Source of the DNA: Streptomyces sp. NRRL S-455
Lineage (GTDB): Bacteria; Actinomycetota; Actinomycetes; Streptomycetales; Streptomycetaceae
Reading direction: 5' to 3'
NCBI RefSeq assembly: GCF_000717875.1
Contig: NZ_JOCT01000024.1
Coordinates: forward strand, 1 to 64,000
DNA: 64,000 bases
Position 1 is the stretch's first letter. Each line of letters begins with the position of its first letter. The position numbers were made by a program, and so were the translations under genes. The notes beneath the pieces were generated by a model, which ran no database searches, had not been told where the DNA came from, and saw only the letters and a list, made by a program, of their open reading frames with translations. Positions 26,495-35,567 of this stretch are shown here, piece by piece.

Positions 26495-29024
26495 GCCGCG
26501 CGTTGGTGTGCCGGGTCGGCTCGGCACCGGCCGGGTCCTCGGGCCACGGGTGCTTCGGATACCGCCCGCGCAGCTCAGCCCGTACGCCCTGGTAGCCGTC
26601 CCTCCAGAAGGAGGCGAGGTCGGCCGTGACGGCGGCCGGCCGCCCGGCCGGCGAGAGCAGATGGACGAGCAGCGGCACACCGGCGACCCGGGGCGACTCC
26701 TGGAGCCCGAACATCTCCTGCAACTTCACCGCGAGCACCGGCTGCTCGGGCCGTGCGTAGTCGATCCGGATCCTCGACCCGCTCGGCACGGTGATCCGCT
26801 CCGGGGCGAGCTCGTCGAGCCGCCCGGCCTCCCCGGACGCCCAGGGCAGCAGCCGCGCGAGCGCCTCCCCGGCATCGATCCGCGCCAGATCCGCCCGCCG
26901 CCGTGCCCGGCTCAGCTCGGGCTCCAGCCACTCCTCCACGCGCGCGTGCAGCGCGTCGTCGGACACATCGGGCCAGGGCTCCCCGAGGTGCAGCCGCAGG
27001 AACGCGAGCCGCTGCCGCAGGACACCGGCCTCCGCCGGCCATCGCAGCAGCCCCCACCCCTCCCGGCGCAGCCCCTCCAGCAGCGCGTCGCGCACGAGCC
27101 CGGGATCCGGGTCCGTCAGCGACCGCACCGCCAGCTCCACGGCGCCCAGCCGCTCCACCCGACGCGCCACGACGTCCCCACCGTCCCAGCGCACCTCGGC
27201 CCGCTCCTCCAGCAGCGCCCCCGCGGCGAGCCGGGCCGCGTCCTCGTCGACGACGGCCCCGAGCTGCACGCGCGCGTGGCCCTTCCCGACGGGCCGGTCG
27301 GCCACCGCGACGGCGATCCAGTCCGCCCCCCGCAGCCCACCGCCCGCACCGGCCTCGGCGCGCGTCCCGGACACCATGAGGTACGACCCGCCGTCTGCCC
27401 TGGCGACGCGCTCGGGGAAGGCGAGAGCGGCGACCAGCCCGGCTCGCTGATCCTCCGAGAGGTTCCCCCACCTGTCGGTCTCAGCCTCTGAAGGCCACTC
27501 ACAGGCGGGTGGGCGGGAAAACTCCGCACCCACGGACCGCAGTCGCCGCACCTCACTCCGCCACCGCGAGGCGTAGGCGTCACCCCCGCGCCGGGCACGC
27601 CGCAACGCACCAGCCAGATCATCGCCGTATTCCCGGGGCGCCTCCTCGCTCAACAGTGCGACGACCTCCGCCGCCACCTCAGCCCCCACGAACGGCACCG
27701 CATCCACCAACGCCCGCCCCAACCGGGGATGCACCCCTGTCCGGCCCAGCAGCACTCCGCGCTCCGTGGCCCGCCCGGCGGAGTCGACCGCCCCCACCGC
27801 CGCCAGAACACCCCGTGCCGCCGCCATGGCCCCACCCGGCGGCGCATCCAGCAGCGCCAGCCCCGACGCCTCCGGATCTCCCCAGCACGCCACCTGCAAC
27901 GCGAACGCCGTCAGATCGGCCACCTTGATCTCCGGCGACGGAAAACGCGGCAGACGCGCGTCCTCGGCCTCCGCCCAGCACCGGTACACCGCTCCCGGCG
28001 CCTCCCGCCCGGCCCGCCCCGCCCGCTGCCGCCCGGCCGCCTGCGACGCCCGCACCGTCGTCAGCGCACTCAGCCCGCGCGCGTGGTCGACCCGCGGCTC
28101 ACGCGCGAGACCCGAGTCCACGACGACCCGCACCCCCGGCACCGTGAGCGACGACTCCGCGACGGACGTGGCCAGCACCACCCGCCGCCGCTCCCCGGGC
28201 ATCAGCACCGCGTCCTGCACGGCGGCCGGCGCCCGCCCGTGCACCTGCAGCACGTCCACATCACCGAGCCCCCCGAGCTGCCCCGCGACCCGGGCGATCT
28301 CCCCGACGCCCGGCAGGAAACACAGCACGTCCCCGTCCCGCTCGGCCAGCGCCCGCCGCACCACCGACGCCACATGCGACAGCAGCACCGGATCGACCCG
28401 CATCCCGTGCGGCGGCCGTACCGGACGCACCGGCGGCGCCCACACGACCTCCACCGGATGCGAGGCACCCCGCGCCTCCACCACCGGCGCACCGCCCAGC
28501 AGCCGCGCCCACCCCTGCGCGTCGGTCGTCGCCGACGCGGCCACCAGCCGCAGCTCCGGCCGCAGGGTCTCCCGGACGTCCCACAGGAACGCCGCCACCG
28601 TGTCCGCGTCCAGATGCCGCTCATGGCACTCGTCGAGCACCACCACGTCCACGCCGGCCAGCTCCTGGTCGCGCTGCAGCCGCTGGAGCAGCACACCGGT
28701 CGTCACGACCTCCACACGCGTGTGCCGCGCGACGACCCGTTCCCCGCGCACGGTGTACCCGACGCTCTCGCCGGCCTTCTCGCCCAGCAGCCACGCCATC
28801 CGCCGTGCCGCCGCCCGGGCCGCGATCCGGCGCGGCTCGGCCACGACCACCCGCCGCCGGGGCCCGTCCCCGATCAGCCCCGCCAGCGCCAGGGGCACCA
28901 AGGTGGTCTTGCCGGTGCCGGGCGGCGCGACGAGCACCGCGGTGCCGTGCGTGTCCAGCGCGTCGGTCAGACCGGGCAGGGCACCGCGTACGGGCAGAGC
29001 GTCCAGGGCGTCGTAACGGATCAC
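26484..29024 (-). CDS. hrpB: ATP-dependent helicase HrpB
   Basis: An 846-residue DEAH-box-type helicase of the HrpB family. Walker A is APPGTGKTT (residues 33-41), motif II is DECHER, motif III SAT and the arginine-finger motif VI QRAGRAGR. The C-terminal HrpB-specific region with PSGSRIRIDY and GYQGVRAELRGRYPKHPWPEDP completes the family pattern. HrpB is thought to act on nucleic acids; its bacterial role is poorly defined. GTG start. It is followed in the operon direction by nothing closer than the convergent DUF3068 gene and preceded by a methyltransferase gene four bases away. Confidence 0.95.
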   Translation of the reverse strand: MIRYDALDALPVRGALPGLTDALDTHGTAVLVAPPGTGKTTLVPLALAGLIGDGPRRRVVVAEPRRIAARAAARRMAWLLGEKAGESVGYTVRGERVVARHTRVEVVTTGVLLQRLQRDQELAGVDVVVLDECHERHLDADTVAAFLWDVRETLRPELRLVAASATTDAQGWARLLGGAPVVEARGASHPVEVVWAPPVRPVRPPHGMRVDPVLLSHVASVVRRALAERDGDVLCFLPGVGEIARVAGQLGGLGDVDVLQVHGRAPAAVQDAVLMPGERRRVVLATSVAESSLTVPGVRVVVDSGLAREPRVDHARGLSALTTVRASQAAGRQRAGRAGREAPGAVYRCWAEAEDARLPRFPSPEIKVADLTAFALQVACWGDPEASGLALLDAPPGGAMAAARGVLAAVGAVDSAGRATERGVLLGRTGVHPRLGRALVDAVPFVGAEVAAEVVALLSEEAPREYGDDLAGALRRARRGGDAYASRWRSEVRRLRSVGAEFSRPPACEWPSEAETDRWGNLSEDQRAGLVAALAFPERVARADGGSYLMVSGTRAEAGAGGGLRGADWIAVAVADRPVGKGHARVQLGAVVDEDAARLAAGALLEERAEVRWDGGDVVARRVERLGAVELAVRSLTDPDPGLVRDALLEGLRREGWGLLRWPAEAGVLRQRLAFLRLHLGEPWPDVSDDALHARVEEWLEPELSRARRRADLARIDAGEALARLLPWASGEAGRLDELAPERITVPSGSRIRIDYARPEQPVLAVKLQEMFGLQESPRVAGVPLLVHLLSPAGRPAAVTADLASFWRDGYQGVRAELRGRYPKHPWPEDPAGAEPTRHTNARLRR

Positions 29025-29028
29025 GCAC

Positions 29029-29838
29029 TCAGTCTCGTACGCACACGAAGATCGCCGTCCCCGGGATCAGATTCCCGCGCAGCGGCGACCAGCCGCCCCA
29101 CTCGGACGTGTTCCAGGCCGGCCACTCCGGCTCCACCAGGTCGACCAGCCGGAGGCCCGACGCCACGACGTCCCGTACGCGATCGCCGAGCGTGCGGTGG
29201 TGCTCCACGTAGACCGCGCGGCCCTGCTCGTCCTGCTCGACGTAGGGCGTGCGGTCGAAATACGACGACGCCACCGTCAGCCCCTCCGGCCCCGGCTCGT
29301 CCGGGAAGGCCCAGCGGATCGGGTGGGTCACGGAGAAGACGAGCCGGCCGCCGGGCCGCAGCACCCGGCGCACCTCTCGCAGGACCAGCCGGGGATCGGC
29401 CACGAAGGGCAGCGCCCCGTAAGCCGAGCAGGCCAGGTCGAACGAGCCGTCGGCGAAGGGCAGCGCACCGGCGTCGGCGCACACCAGGGGGAACGATCCG
29501 CCGATGCGCAGCGCGTGCTGCAGCTGCCGGTGCGAGATGTCCAGGGCGACCGGACGCGCCCCCTGGACGGCCAGCCAGCGCGAGCACTGGGCGGCGCCGG
29601 CGCCGAGCTCCAGGACGTCCTTGCCCTTCAGTTCCTCCGGTGGGCCGAGCAGCTCGGCCTCCACCTCGTCCAGGCCCTCGGGGCCCCAGACGAAGCGGTC
29701 GTCGCCGAGGAAGGTGCCGTGCTCGATCTGGTACTCGTCCGCGTTGCGGTCCCACCAGCCACGGTTGGCACGGGAGCTCTCCGTGACCCCGGCGGCACGC
29801 CGGGTGGCCTCGGGTTCGGACGCTTCGTGCTCTTGGAT
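29029..29838 (-). CDS. Class I SAM-dependent methyltransferase
   Basis: The methyltransferase core is clear: motif I VLELGAGAAQCSRWL, LDISHRQL as motif II, and LREVRRVLRPGGRLVFSVTHP. Homology-like sequence continues upstream of the first canonical start (GTG 29664) through GWWDRNADEYQIEHG, a segment typical of the N-terminus of these enzymes, so the true start must lie further up. No in-frame ATG, GTG or TTG is found there; an ATC at 29838 sits six bases after AGGGAG and is my best candidate, giving 269 residues. A sequencing or real mutation of an ATG is the alternative. Four bases separate it from hrpB. Substrate unknown. Confidence 0.8.
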   Translation of the reverse strand: MQEHEASEPEATRRAAGVTESSRANRGWWDRNADEYQIEHGTFLGDDRFVWGPEGLDEVEAELLGPPEELKGKDVLELGAGAAQCSRWLAVQGARPVALDISHRQLQHALRIGGSFPLVCADAGALPFADGSFDLACSAYGALPFVADPRLVLREVRRVLRPGGRLVFSVTHPIRWAFPDEPGPEGLTVASSYFDRTPYVEQDEQGRAVYVEHHRTLGDRVRDVVASGLRLVDLVEPEWPAWNTSEWGGWSPLRGNLIPGTAIFVCVRD

Positions 29839-29979
29839 GATCGGCTCCCTGGTCGTACTCTTCCGTTCAGCCGGTCCCGAAGGGGGCGCGAAGGGGGCGC
29901 CGCACGCCCCGCGTGGCCTCGAACGACACGACTTGTGCCGGGTATGCGGCGTTCCGCCCCGCGTGGGCGGCTTCGCGCA

Positions 29980-30008
29980 TTGACCCTGCCCGGCTGCCCC
30001 CGTATGCT
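29980..30008 (+). promoter_or_regulatory. rpsA promoter
   Basis: TTGACC (29980-29985), a 17-bp spacer and TATGCT (30003-30008) form a near-consensus vegetative promoter. Transcription from about 30015 gives a leader of roughly 190 nt before rpsA, long enough for autoregulation by S1 protein. The 29839-30203 gap otherwise shows no gene. Confidence 0.75.
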
Positions 30009-30203
30009 ACAAGTTGCGCTGCGGGCCTGCGCACCTCAGACGTAGCAGGCTGCGCTCGCATCTGTATGTATGTCCCCTCGGTTGTCGAGGCGCCACCATT
30101 TCCGTGTGGCGCTTCCTTGGCTGTCCGGCTTCTGCAGAGCGAAACGGGCTCCCGGCGTAGCAGTACCTACGACTTCAATGTCCGTACCGGAGCCCTTTCC
30201 CAC

Positions 30204-31703
30204 ATGACGAGCAGCACCGAGACCACCGCCACCACCCCGCAGGTAGCGGTCAACGACATCGGTAACGAGGAAGCCTTCCTCGCCGCGATCGACGAGACGA
30301 TCAAGTACTTCAACGACGGCGACATCGTCGACGGCGTCATCGTGAAGGTCGACCGGGACGAGGTCCTGCTCGACATCGGTTACAAGACCGAAGGTGTGAT
30401 CCCGAGCCGCGAGCTCTCGATCAAGCACGACGTCGACCCGAACGAGGTCGTCGCCGTCGGTGACGAGATCGAGGCCCTTGTTCTCCAGAAGGAGGACAAG
30501 GAAGGCCGCCTGATCCTCTCGAAGAAGCGCGCCCAGTACGAGCGTGCCTGGGGCACCATCGAGAAGATCAAGGAAGAGGACGGGATCGTCACCGGTACCG
30601 TCATCGAGGTCGTCAAGGGTGGTCTCATCCTCGACATCGGCCTCCGTGGCTTCCTCCCGGCCTCCCTGGTCGAGATGCGCCGCGTCCGCGACCTCCAGCC
30701 CTACGTGGGCAAGGAGCTCGAGGCGAAGATCATCGAGCTGGACAAGAACCGCAACAACGTGGTCCTGTCCCGCCGTGCCTGGCTGGAGCAGACCCAGTCC
30801 GAGGTCCGCCAGACGTTCCTCACGACCCTCCAGAAGGGTCAGGTCCGTTCCGGCGTCGTCTCCTCGATCGTCAACTTCGGTGCCTTCGTGGACCTGGGTG
30901 GCGTCGACGGTCTGGTCCACGTCTCCGAGCTGTCCTGGAAGCACATCGACCACCCGTCCGAGGTCGTCGAGGTCGGCCAGGAGGTCACCGTCGAGGTCCT
31001 CGACGTCGACATGGACCGCGAGCGTGTCTCCCTGTCGCTGAAGGCGACCCAGGAAGACCCGTGGCAGCAGTTCGCCCGCACCCACCAGATCGGCCAGGTC
31101 GTGCCCGGCAAGGTCACGAAGCTGGTTCCGTTCGGTGCGTTCGTCCGCGTGGACGAGGGCATCGAGGGTCTGGTCCACATCTCCGAGCTGGCCGAGCGCC
31201 ACGTGGAGATCCCGGAGCAGGTCGTCCAGGTCAACGACGAGATCTTCGTCAAGGTCATCGACATCGACCTCGAGCGCCGTCGCATCAGCCTCTCGCTGAA
31301 GCAGGCCAACGAGTCCTTCGGTGCCGACCCGTCGGCGGTCGAGTTCGACCCGACCCTGTACGGCATGGCCGCGTCCTACGACGACCAGGGCAACTACATC
31401 TACCCCGAGGGCTTCGACCCCGAGACCAACGACTGGCTCGAGGGTTACGAGAAGCAGCGCGAGGAGTGGGAGCGCCAGTACGCCGAGGCGCAGCAGCGCT
31501 TCGAGCAGCACCAGGCGCAGGTCATCAAGTCCCGCGAGGCCGACGCCCAGGCCGAGGCCGAGGGTGCCGGCTCCGCCGGTGCGGCTCCGGCCGCGTCCGG
31601 TGGCGGTTCGTACTCCTCCGAGGGCCCGGACAACTCCGGCGCGCTGGCCTCGGACGAGGCGCTGGCCGCGCTTCGCGAGAAGCTGGCCGGCGGCCAGAGC
31701 TGA
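30204..31703 (+). CDS. rpsA: 30S ribosomal protein S1
   Basis: A 499-residue S1 protein with four S1 RNA-binding repeats at about residues 42-110, 127-195, 212-282 and 297-368 (for example GAFVDLGGVDGLVHVSELSW and GAFVRVDEGIEGLVHISEL), fewer than the six of E. coli, as is normal in actinobacteria. The C-terminal 130 residues are acidic, Gln/Glu-rich and low-complexity. It binds mRNA and helps recruit it to the 30S subunit. The ATG is chosen at the conserved MTSSTE start. Codons such as GGT, CGT and GTT are more frequent than in neighbours, the usual sign of high expression. Confidence 0.97.
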   Translation: MTSSTETTATTPQVAVNDIGNEEAFLAAIDETIKYFNDGDIVDGVIVKVDRDEVLLDIGYKTEGVIPSRELSIKHDVDPNEVVAVGDEIEALVLQKEDKEGRLILSKKRAQYERAWGTIEKIKEEDGIVTGTVIEVVKGGLILDIGLRGFLPASLVEMRRVRDLQPYVGKELEAKIIELDKNRNNVVLSRRAWLEQTQSEVRQTFLTTLQKGQVRSGVVSSIVNFGAFVDLGGVDGLVHVSELSWKHIDHPSEVVEVGQEVTVEVLDVDMDRERVSLSLKATQEDPWQQFARTHQIGQVVPGKVTKLVPFGAFVRVDEGIEGLVHISELAERHVEIPEQVVQVNDEIFVKVIDIDLERRRISLSLKQANESFGADPSAVEFDPTLYGMAASYDDQGNYIYPEGFDPETNDWLEGYEKQREEWERQYAEAQQRFEQHQAQVIKSREADAQAEAEGAGSAGAAPAASGGGSYSSEGPDNSGALASDEALAALREKLAGGQS

Positions 31704-31727
31704 CGCCCGCTGAGCAGTAGCTCCTGA

Positions 31728-31763
31728 CCGAGGGGCCGTACCTTACGAGGTGCGGCCCCTCGG
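31728..31763 (+). terminator. Terminator after rpsA
   Basis: CCGAGGGGCCGTA (31728-31740) pairs with 31751-31763 over 13 bp with one G-U pair and a 10-nt loop, 25 bp after the rpsA stop. Confidence 0.8.
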
Positions 31764-31854
31764 CGCTGTCCGGAGATCATGTATCTCTCCCTCGGGGGAA
31801 TGCCCGTACCCGTAAGGGCGTTGTGCTGTACGGACACGAGGAGGAGCGGTCACT

Positions 31855-32793
31855 GTGCTTGATCCGCAGGGTTTGTACGCATGGGAGCCGAAGGGGCTCG
31901 CCGTGGTCGACATGGCGCTGGCCCAGGAGTCGGCCGGTCTTGTCATGCTCTACCACTTCGACGGATACATCGACGCGGGGGAGACGGGCGACCAGGTCGT
32001 CGACCGGGTGCTCGACTCGCTGCCCCACCAGGTCGTCGCCCGCTTCGACCACGACCGGCTCGTGGACTACCGGGCCCGCCGCCCGCTGCTGACGTTCAAG
32101 CGCGACCGCTGGAGCGACTACGAGGACCCCGCCATCGAGGTGCGGCTGGTGCAGGACGCCACCGGAGCGCCGTTCCTGCTGCTGTCCGGTCCCGAGCCGG
32201 ACGTGGAGTGGGAGCGTTTCGCCGCGGCCGTGACACAGATCGTCGAGCGGCTCGGCGTCCGCCTGTCGGTCAACTTCCACGGCATCCCCATGGGCGTCCC
32301 GCACACCCGGCCCGTCGGCCTCACCCCGCACGGCAACCGCACCGACCTCGTCCCGGGCCACCGCAGCCCGTTCGAGGAGGCCCAGGTGCCCGGCAGCGCC
32401 GAGTCCCTCATCGAGTACCGCCTGCTCCAGGCGGGGCACGACGTCCTGGGTGTGGCCGCCCACGTCCCGCACTACATCGCCCGCTCCCCCTACCCGGACG
32501 CGGCCCTCACGGTCCTGGAGGCCATCACGGCGGCGACCGGCCTGGTCCTGCCCGGGATCGCGCACGCCCTGCGCTCGGACGCCCACCGCACCCAGACGGA
32601 GATCGACCGGCAGATCCGCGAGGGCGACGAGGACCTCACGGCGCTCATCGAGGGCCTCGAGCACCAGTACGACGCGGTCGCGGGCGCCGAAACCCGCGGC
32701 AACATGCTCGCCGAGCCGGCGGACATCCCGTCGGCGGACGAGATCGGCAAGGAGTTCGAGAAGTTCCTGGCGGAGCGGGAAGGCGACAACTGA
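31855..32793 (+). CDS. PAC2 family protein
   Basis: A 312-residue protein of the PAC2 (proteasome assembly chaperone 2-like) family, recognised by [19 protein letters not shown] near the N-terminus, [12 protein letters not shown] and the [13 protein letters not shown] region. Archaeal and eukaryotic relatives help assemble the 20S proteasome; Streptomyces has a proteasome, but a chaperone role for this paralogue is only inferred. GTG start with GAGGAG at 31841-31846. Confidence 0.9.
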   Translation: MLDPQGLYAWEPKGLAVVDMALAQESAGLVMLYHFDGYIDAGETGDQVVDRVLDSLPHQVVARFDHDRLVDYRARRPLLTFKRDRWSDYEDPAIEVRLVQDATGAPFLLLSGPEPDVEWERFAAAVTQIVERLGVRLSVNFHGIPMGVPHTRPVGLTPHGNRTDLVPGHRSPFEEAQVPGSAESLIEYRLLQAGHDVLGVAAHVPHYIARSPYPDAALTVLEAITAATGLVLPGIAHALRSDAHRTQTEIDRQIREGDEDLTALIEGLEHQYDAVAGAETRGNMLAEPADIPSADEIGKEFEKFLAEREGDN

Positions 32794-32802
32794 CCCGGGC
32801 GA

Positions 32803-32842
32803 CGCGCCCCGAAAGGGGCGCGGGGAACTGCGCGACCAGCCC
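32803..32842. repeat. Streptomyces intergenic repeat with hairpin
   Basis: CGCGCCCC-GAAA-GGGGCGCG (32803-32822) forms an 8-bp hairpin and is followed by GGGAACTGCGCGACCAGCC. From memory this hairpin plus tail is a very abundant intergenic element in Streptomyces genomes. It may also terminate the PAC2 gene 10 bp upstream. Confidence 0.7.
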
Positions 32843-32903
32843 GAGACGACTCGCACCCGAAGACGACCCGCACCACCCCGAACCGCCTCCCCAGCGGAGC
32901 GTC

Positions 32904-32909
32904 TAGGCT
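32904..32909 (+). promoter_or_regulatory. Putative -10 box of coaE (leaderless)
   Basis: TAGGCT is exactly seven bases before the coaE ATG, and there is no Shine-Dalgarno sequence. No clear -35 box is seen. This matches the arrangement at pyk. Confidence 0.4.
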
Positions 32910-32916
32910 GCGGCTC

Positions 32917-33537
32917 ATGCTGAAGGTGGGCCTGACCGGCGGTATCGGCGCCGGCAAGAGTGAGGTGTCACGGCTGCTCGTGGAGTGCGGTGCCGTGCTG
33001 ATCGACGCGGACCGCATCGCACGGGAGGTCGTCGCACCCGGAACGCCGGGGCTCGCCGCGGTCGTGGAGGCCTTCGGCGAGGAGGTGCTCGCCGCCGACG
33101 GCAGCCTGGACCGGCCGAAGCTCGGCTCCATCGTCTTCGCCGACGCGGCGAAACTCGCCACCCTCAACGCGATCGTGCACCCCCTGGTGGGCGCCCGCTC
33201 CCGCGAGCTCGAAGAGGCCGCCGCCGAGGACGCGGTCGTCGTCCACGACGTCCCGCTCCTCACGGAGAACGGCCTGGCACCGCTGTACGACGTCGTGATC
33301 GTCGTGGACGCGAGCCCCGAGACCCAGCTCGACCGGCTCGTACGGCTGCGCGGCATGACCGAGGAGGACGCCCGCGCGAGGATGGCCGCCCAGGCGACAC
33401 GGGAACAGCGCCGGGAGATCGCGGACGTCGTCATCGACAACGACGTGCCGCTGGAGCACCTGGAGCGCCGTGTGAAGGACGTCTGGGCCGAGCTGCAGCG
33501 CAGGTCACAGGTGTCCCGGCGGTCCCCTCAGGAATAG
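32917..33537 (+). CDS. coaE: Dephospho-CoA kinase
   Basis: A 206-residue kinase that phosphorylates the 3'-hydroxyl of dephospho-CoA, the last step of coenzyme A synthesis. The P-loop [16 protein letters not shown] is at residues 5-20, followed by [10 protein letters not shown] with the catalytic Asp and [11 protein letters not shown]. The length is that of the single-domain bacterial enzyme; the C-terminal UPF0157 fusion seen in mycobacteria is absent. It lies between the PAC2 and TPR genes in the same direction. Confidence 0.96.
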   Translation: MLKVGLTGGIGAGKSEVSRLLVECGAVLIDADRIAREVVAPGTPGLAAVVEAFGEEVLAADGSLDRPKLGSIVFADAAKLATLNAIVHPLVGARSRELEEAAAEDAVVVHDVPLLTENGLAPLYDVVIVVDASPETQLDRLVRLRGMTEEDARARMAAQATREQRREIADVVIDNDVPLEHLERRVKDVWAELQRRSQVSRRSPQE

Positions 33538-33587
33538 CGGCCCCAGGCGAGAGCGTTGATTCCGTCCTATGAGGGAAGGATTCTGCC

Positions 33588-33968
33588 GTGCCCGAGACCA
33601 GCGGTTGGAACGGACGTACCCCGGAGACGGACGTCATTGACTTCCGTGCTGCCGAGCAACTGCTCGCGGCGCGCGACCCGCGGGGCGCGGTGAAGCTGCT
33701 CGACGAGGTCATCGCCGCGCATCCCGAGAACACCGCCGCGCGGTTGCTGCGCGCGCGGGCCTTCTTCGCGGCGGCGCAGCTGAGGTCGGCCGAACTCGAG
33801 TTCTCCCTCGTCCTCGAGCGGGAGCCGGACAACGCGTTCGCCCACTTCGCGCTGGCCCGCACGTACGAGCGGCAGAGCCGCCCCGAGCGAGCCCAGCGGC
33901 ATTTCCGTCTGGCCGCCGCACTGGACCCGAACCCGGAATTCCTGAAGGCGGCACGCTTCGGCTCATGA
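33588..33968 (+). CDS. Tetratricopeptide-repeat protein
   Basis: A 126-residue protein made mostly of three TPR-like helical pairs: AAEQLLAARDPRGAVKLLDEV, RAFFAAAQLRSAELEFSLVL and RTYERQSRPERAQRHFRLAAAL. TPRs bind other proteins, so it is likely an adaptor; partner unknown. The GTG start has GGGAAGGA about nine bases upstream. The position next to coaE is, from memory, conserved in Streptomyces. Confidence 0.85.
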   Translation: MPETSGWNGRTPETDVIDFRAAEQLLAARDPRGAVKLLDEVIAAHPENTAARLLRARAFFAAAQLRSAELEFSLVLEREPDNAFAHFALARTYERQSRPERAQRHFRLAAALDPNPEFLKAARFGS

Positions 33969-34016
33969 GCCCGTCGCTGCGGCTTCGGCGGCCCGTCCGC
34001 TCCGGCAGTCCGCTCC

Positions 34017-34042
34017 AGGGCCTGTCGTTCGGATCAGGCCCT
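34017..34042. terminator. Hairpin between convergent TPR and DUF6343 genes
   Basis: AGGGCCTG (34017-34024) pairs with CAGGCCCT (34035-34042). The right arm includes part of the DUF6343 stop codon. It can serve both convergent transcripts. Confidence 0.6.
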
Positions 34043-34304
34043 AGGGGCGGTCGACCGGCGGCCGGTAGGGCGGGATGCCGGGGCCGGGCTGGAAGTGCGG
34101 GCCCTGGCGGATGCGCCTGAGGACGACGGCGAGGTCGATCGTGACGACGACCAGCAGCACGCCGCAGGCGATGGCCCAGCCGGCCCGCCCGACGACCGCG
34201 AACGCGACCGTCCCGAAGAGCGCCCAGGCCAGGCCCCACACGCTCAGCCAGAGCCGTGCCCGCAGGGCACTGCGCGCAGTCCTCGGTTCACTGCCTGTAC
34301 GCAT
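34041..34304 (-). CDS. DUF6343 family small membrane protein
   Basis: An 87-residue protein with an Arg-rich N-terminus (SEPRTARSALRARLWLSVW), two hydrophobic segments (around residues 21-37 and 42-57) and a C-terminal QGPHFQPGPGIPPYRPP tail, the pattern of the DUF6343 family in Streptomyces. ATG with GGAG upstream. Function unknown. Confidence 0.85.
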   Translation of the reverse strand: MRTGSEPRTARSALRARLWLSVWGLAWALFGTVAFAVVGRAGWAIACGVLLVVVTIDLAVVLRRIRQGPHFQPGPGIPPYRPPVDRP

Positions 34305-34463
34305 CGTGATCTCCGCTCCTGATTGCACGGTACTCTCCGGCACGGCCGCTGACCAACAGGGGAAGCCGGGCCCTGCGGCTCGCCGTTCACTCGGACGGGT
34401 GAAGCAGGACGAGGGAGGAACTGGCGTACGGAGGAGGCCCGTTGGACGGGCATGGAGCTGAGA

Positions 34464-35144
34464 ATGCGCGAGGGGTACGAGGGGACGGGGCCGGGGGCCA
34501 TCACACCGGACGGCTGCGCGGTGGAGCTCTACTCGCGGCTCCCCGTCGGGGACGAACCGGACATCATCGCCGCCGCGGTGCCCAAGGGCGCGCACATCCT
34601 AGAGCTGGGCAGCGGCGTCGGACGCATGACGCACGCGCTGCTGGAGCGCGGCTTCACGGTCACGGCGGTGGACGAGTCCGCCGAGATGCTGGAGCGCGTG
34701 CGCGGGGCGCGGACGATACGCAGCCCGATCGAGGAACTGGACCTGGGCGAGAAGTTCGACGTGGTGCTGCTCGCGTCGTTCCTCGTGCACGCCGGGGACG
34801 CCGAGGTCCGGCGGGCGCTGCTGCGCACCTGTGCGCGCCATGTCGCGGAGGGCGGCAGCGTGCTGATCCAGCGGGAGGGCGAGGACTACCACGCGAACGT
34901 ACCGCGCGAGCGGGTCGATCCCAGCGGCTTCACCGTACGGATCGTGTCGTCGGAGCCCGTCGGTGACGGAGTCAACTCGGTGCGAGCGGAGTACGAGTTC
35001 CCGGACGCGGTCTGGACTCAGACGTTCCGCGCCCGCCCGCTGACCAGGGAACAGTTCGAGGAGGCGCTGGAGGAGGCAGGGCTGAGGGTGGACAAGTATC
35101 TGACGGACGACCGGATATGGGTGAGGGCGGTGCCGAAGGCCTAG
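34464..35144 (+). CDS. Class I SAM-dependent methyltransferase
   Basis: A 226-residue methyltransferase. Motif I is HILELGSGVGRMTHALL and the motif II acidic residue is in VTAVDESAEML; the later VVLLASFLVHAGD is motif IV-like. A GGAG six bases upstream favours the ATG at 34464; an ATG four codons earlier (34452) is possible. It is monocistronic, and the substrate cannot be told. Confidence 0.85.
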   Translation: MREGYEGTGPGAITPDGCAVELYSRLPVGDEPDIIAAAVPKGAHILELGSGVGRMTHALLERGFTVTAVDESAEMLERVRGARTIRSPIEELDLGEKFDVVLLASFLVHAGDAEVRRALLRTCARHVAEGGSVLIQREGEDYHANVPRERVDPSGFTVRIVSSEPVGDGVNSVRAEYEFPDAVWTQTFRARPLTREQFEEALEEAGLRVDKYLTDDRIWVRAVPKA

Positions 35145-35153
35145 GCGGCCGGG

Positions 35154-35493
35154 GTGCGTGAGGAGCCGTACCGGGCGGTGGAGCCCGGGCGTCTGATCCG
35201 CTACGACACGGCTGCCACATCCCTGGCGCTGCTCAGCGACGCCGACCTGCGTGACCGGGGTTTCCCTTGCTGTACCACTGGCGGGTGCTGCCGGACGAAC
35301 CGCCCACCCTGGCGGAGGAACTCGCCGACGTGGACAAGGCCGTGGCCTACTGGGACGGGAGCGCCGAAGTACGACGGCGTATCGAGGCCCTGCAACAGTC
35401 CACGGCCTGCGTCATCGTGCCGCTCGCCCTCATCGCGTGGGCGCGGCGGCGGCACAACGCGGACCTCCTGAGACTGCTGCGTCCACGGTCGTG
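35154..35493 (+). pseudogene. Frameshifted small protein gene
   Basis: Two overlapping frames each show good coding bias but neither is complete. From GTG 35154 one frame reads REEPYRAVEPGRLIRYD and continues with LLSDADLRD to about 35255. The next sensible sequence, LLYHWRVLPDEPPTLAEEL then DVDKAVAYWDGSAEVRRR, is in another frame. A single missing base in the tract CGGGGTTTCCCTT near 35258-35270 would join them into one protein of roughly 110 residues. I do not recognise the family. The shift could also be a sequence error. Confidence 0.5.
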
Positions 35494-35567
35494 CCCGCGT
35501 CGCAGCAGCGCCGGCGGGCAGGACAGCACAGGGCGTGGAAGCCCCGCCGCGCCCAACGGACGGCTGG

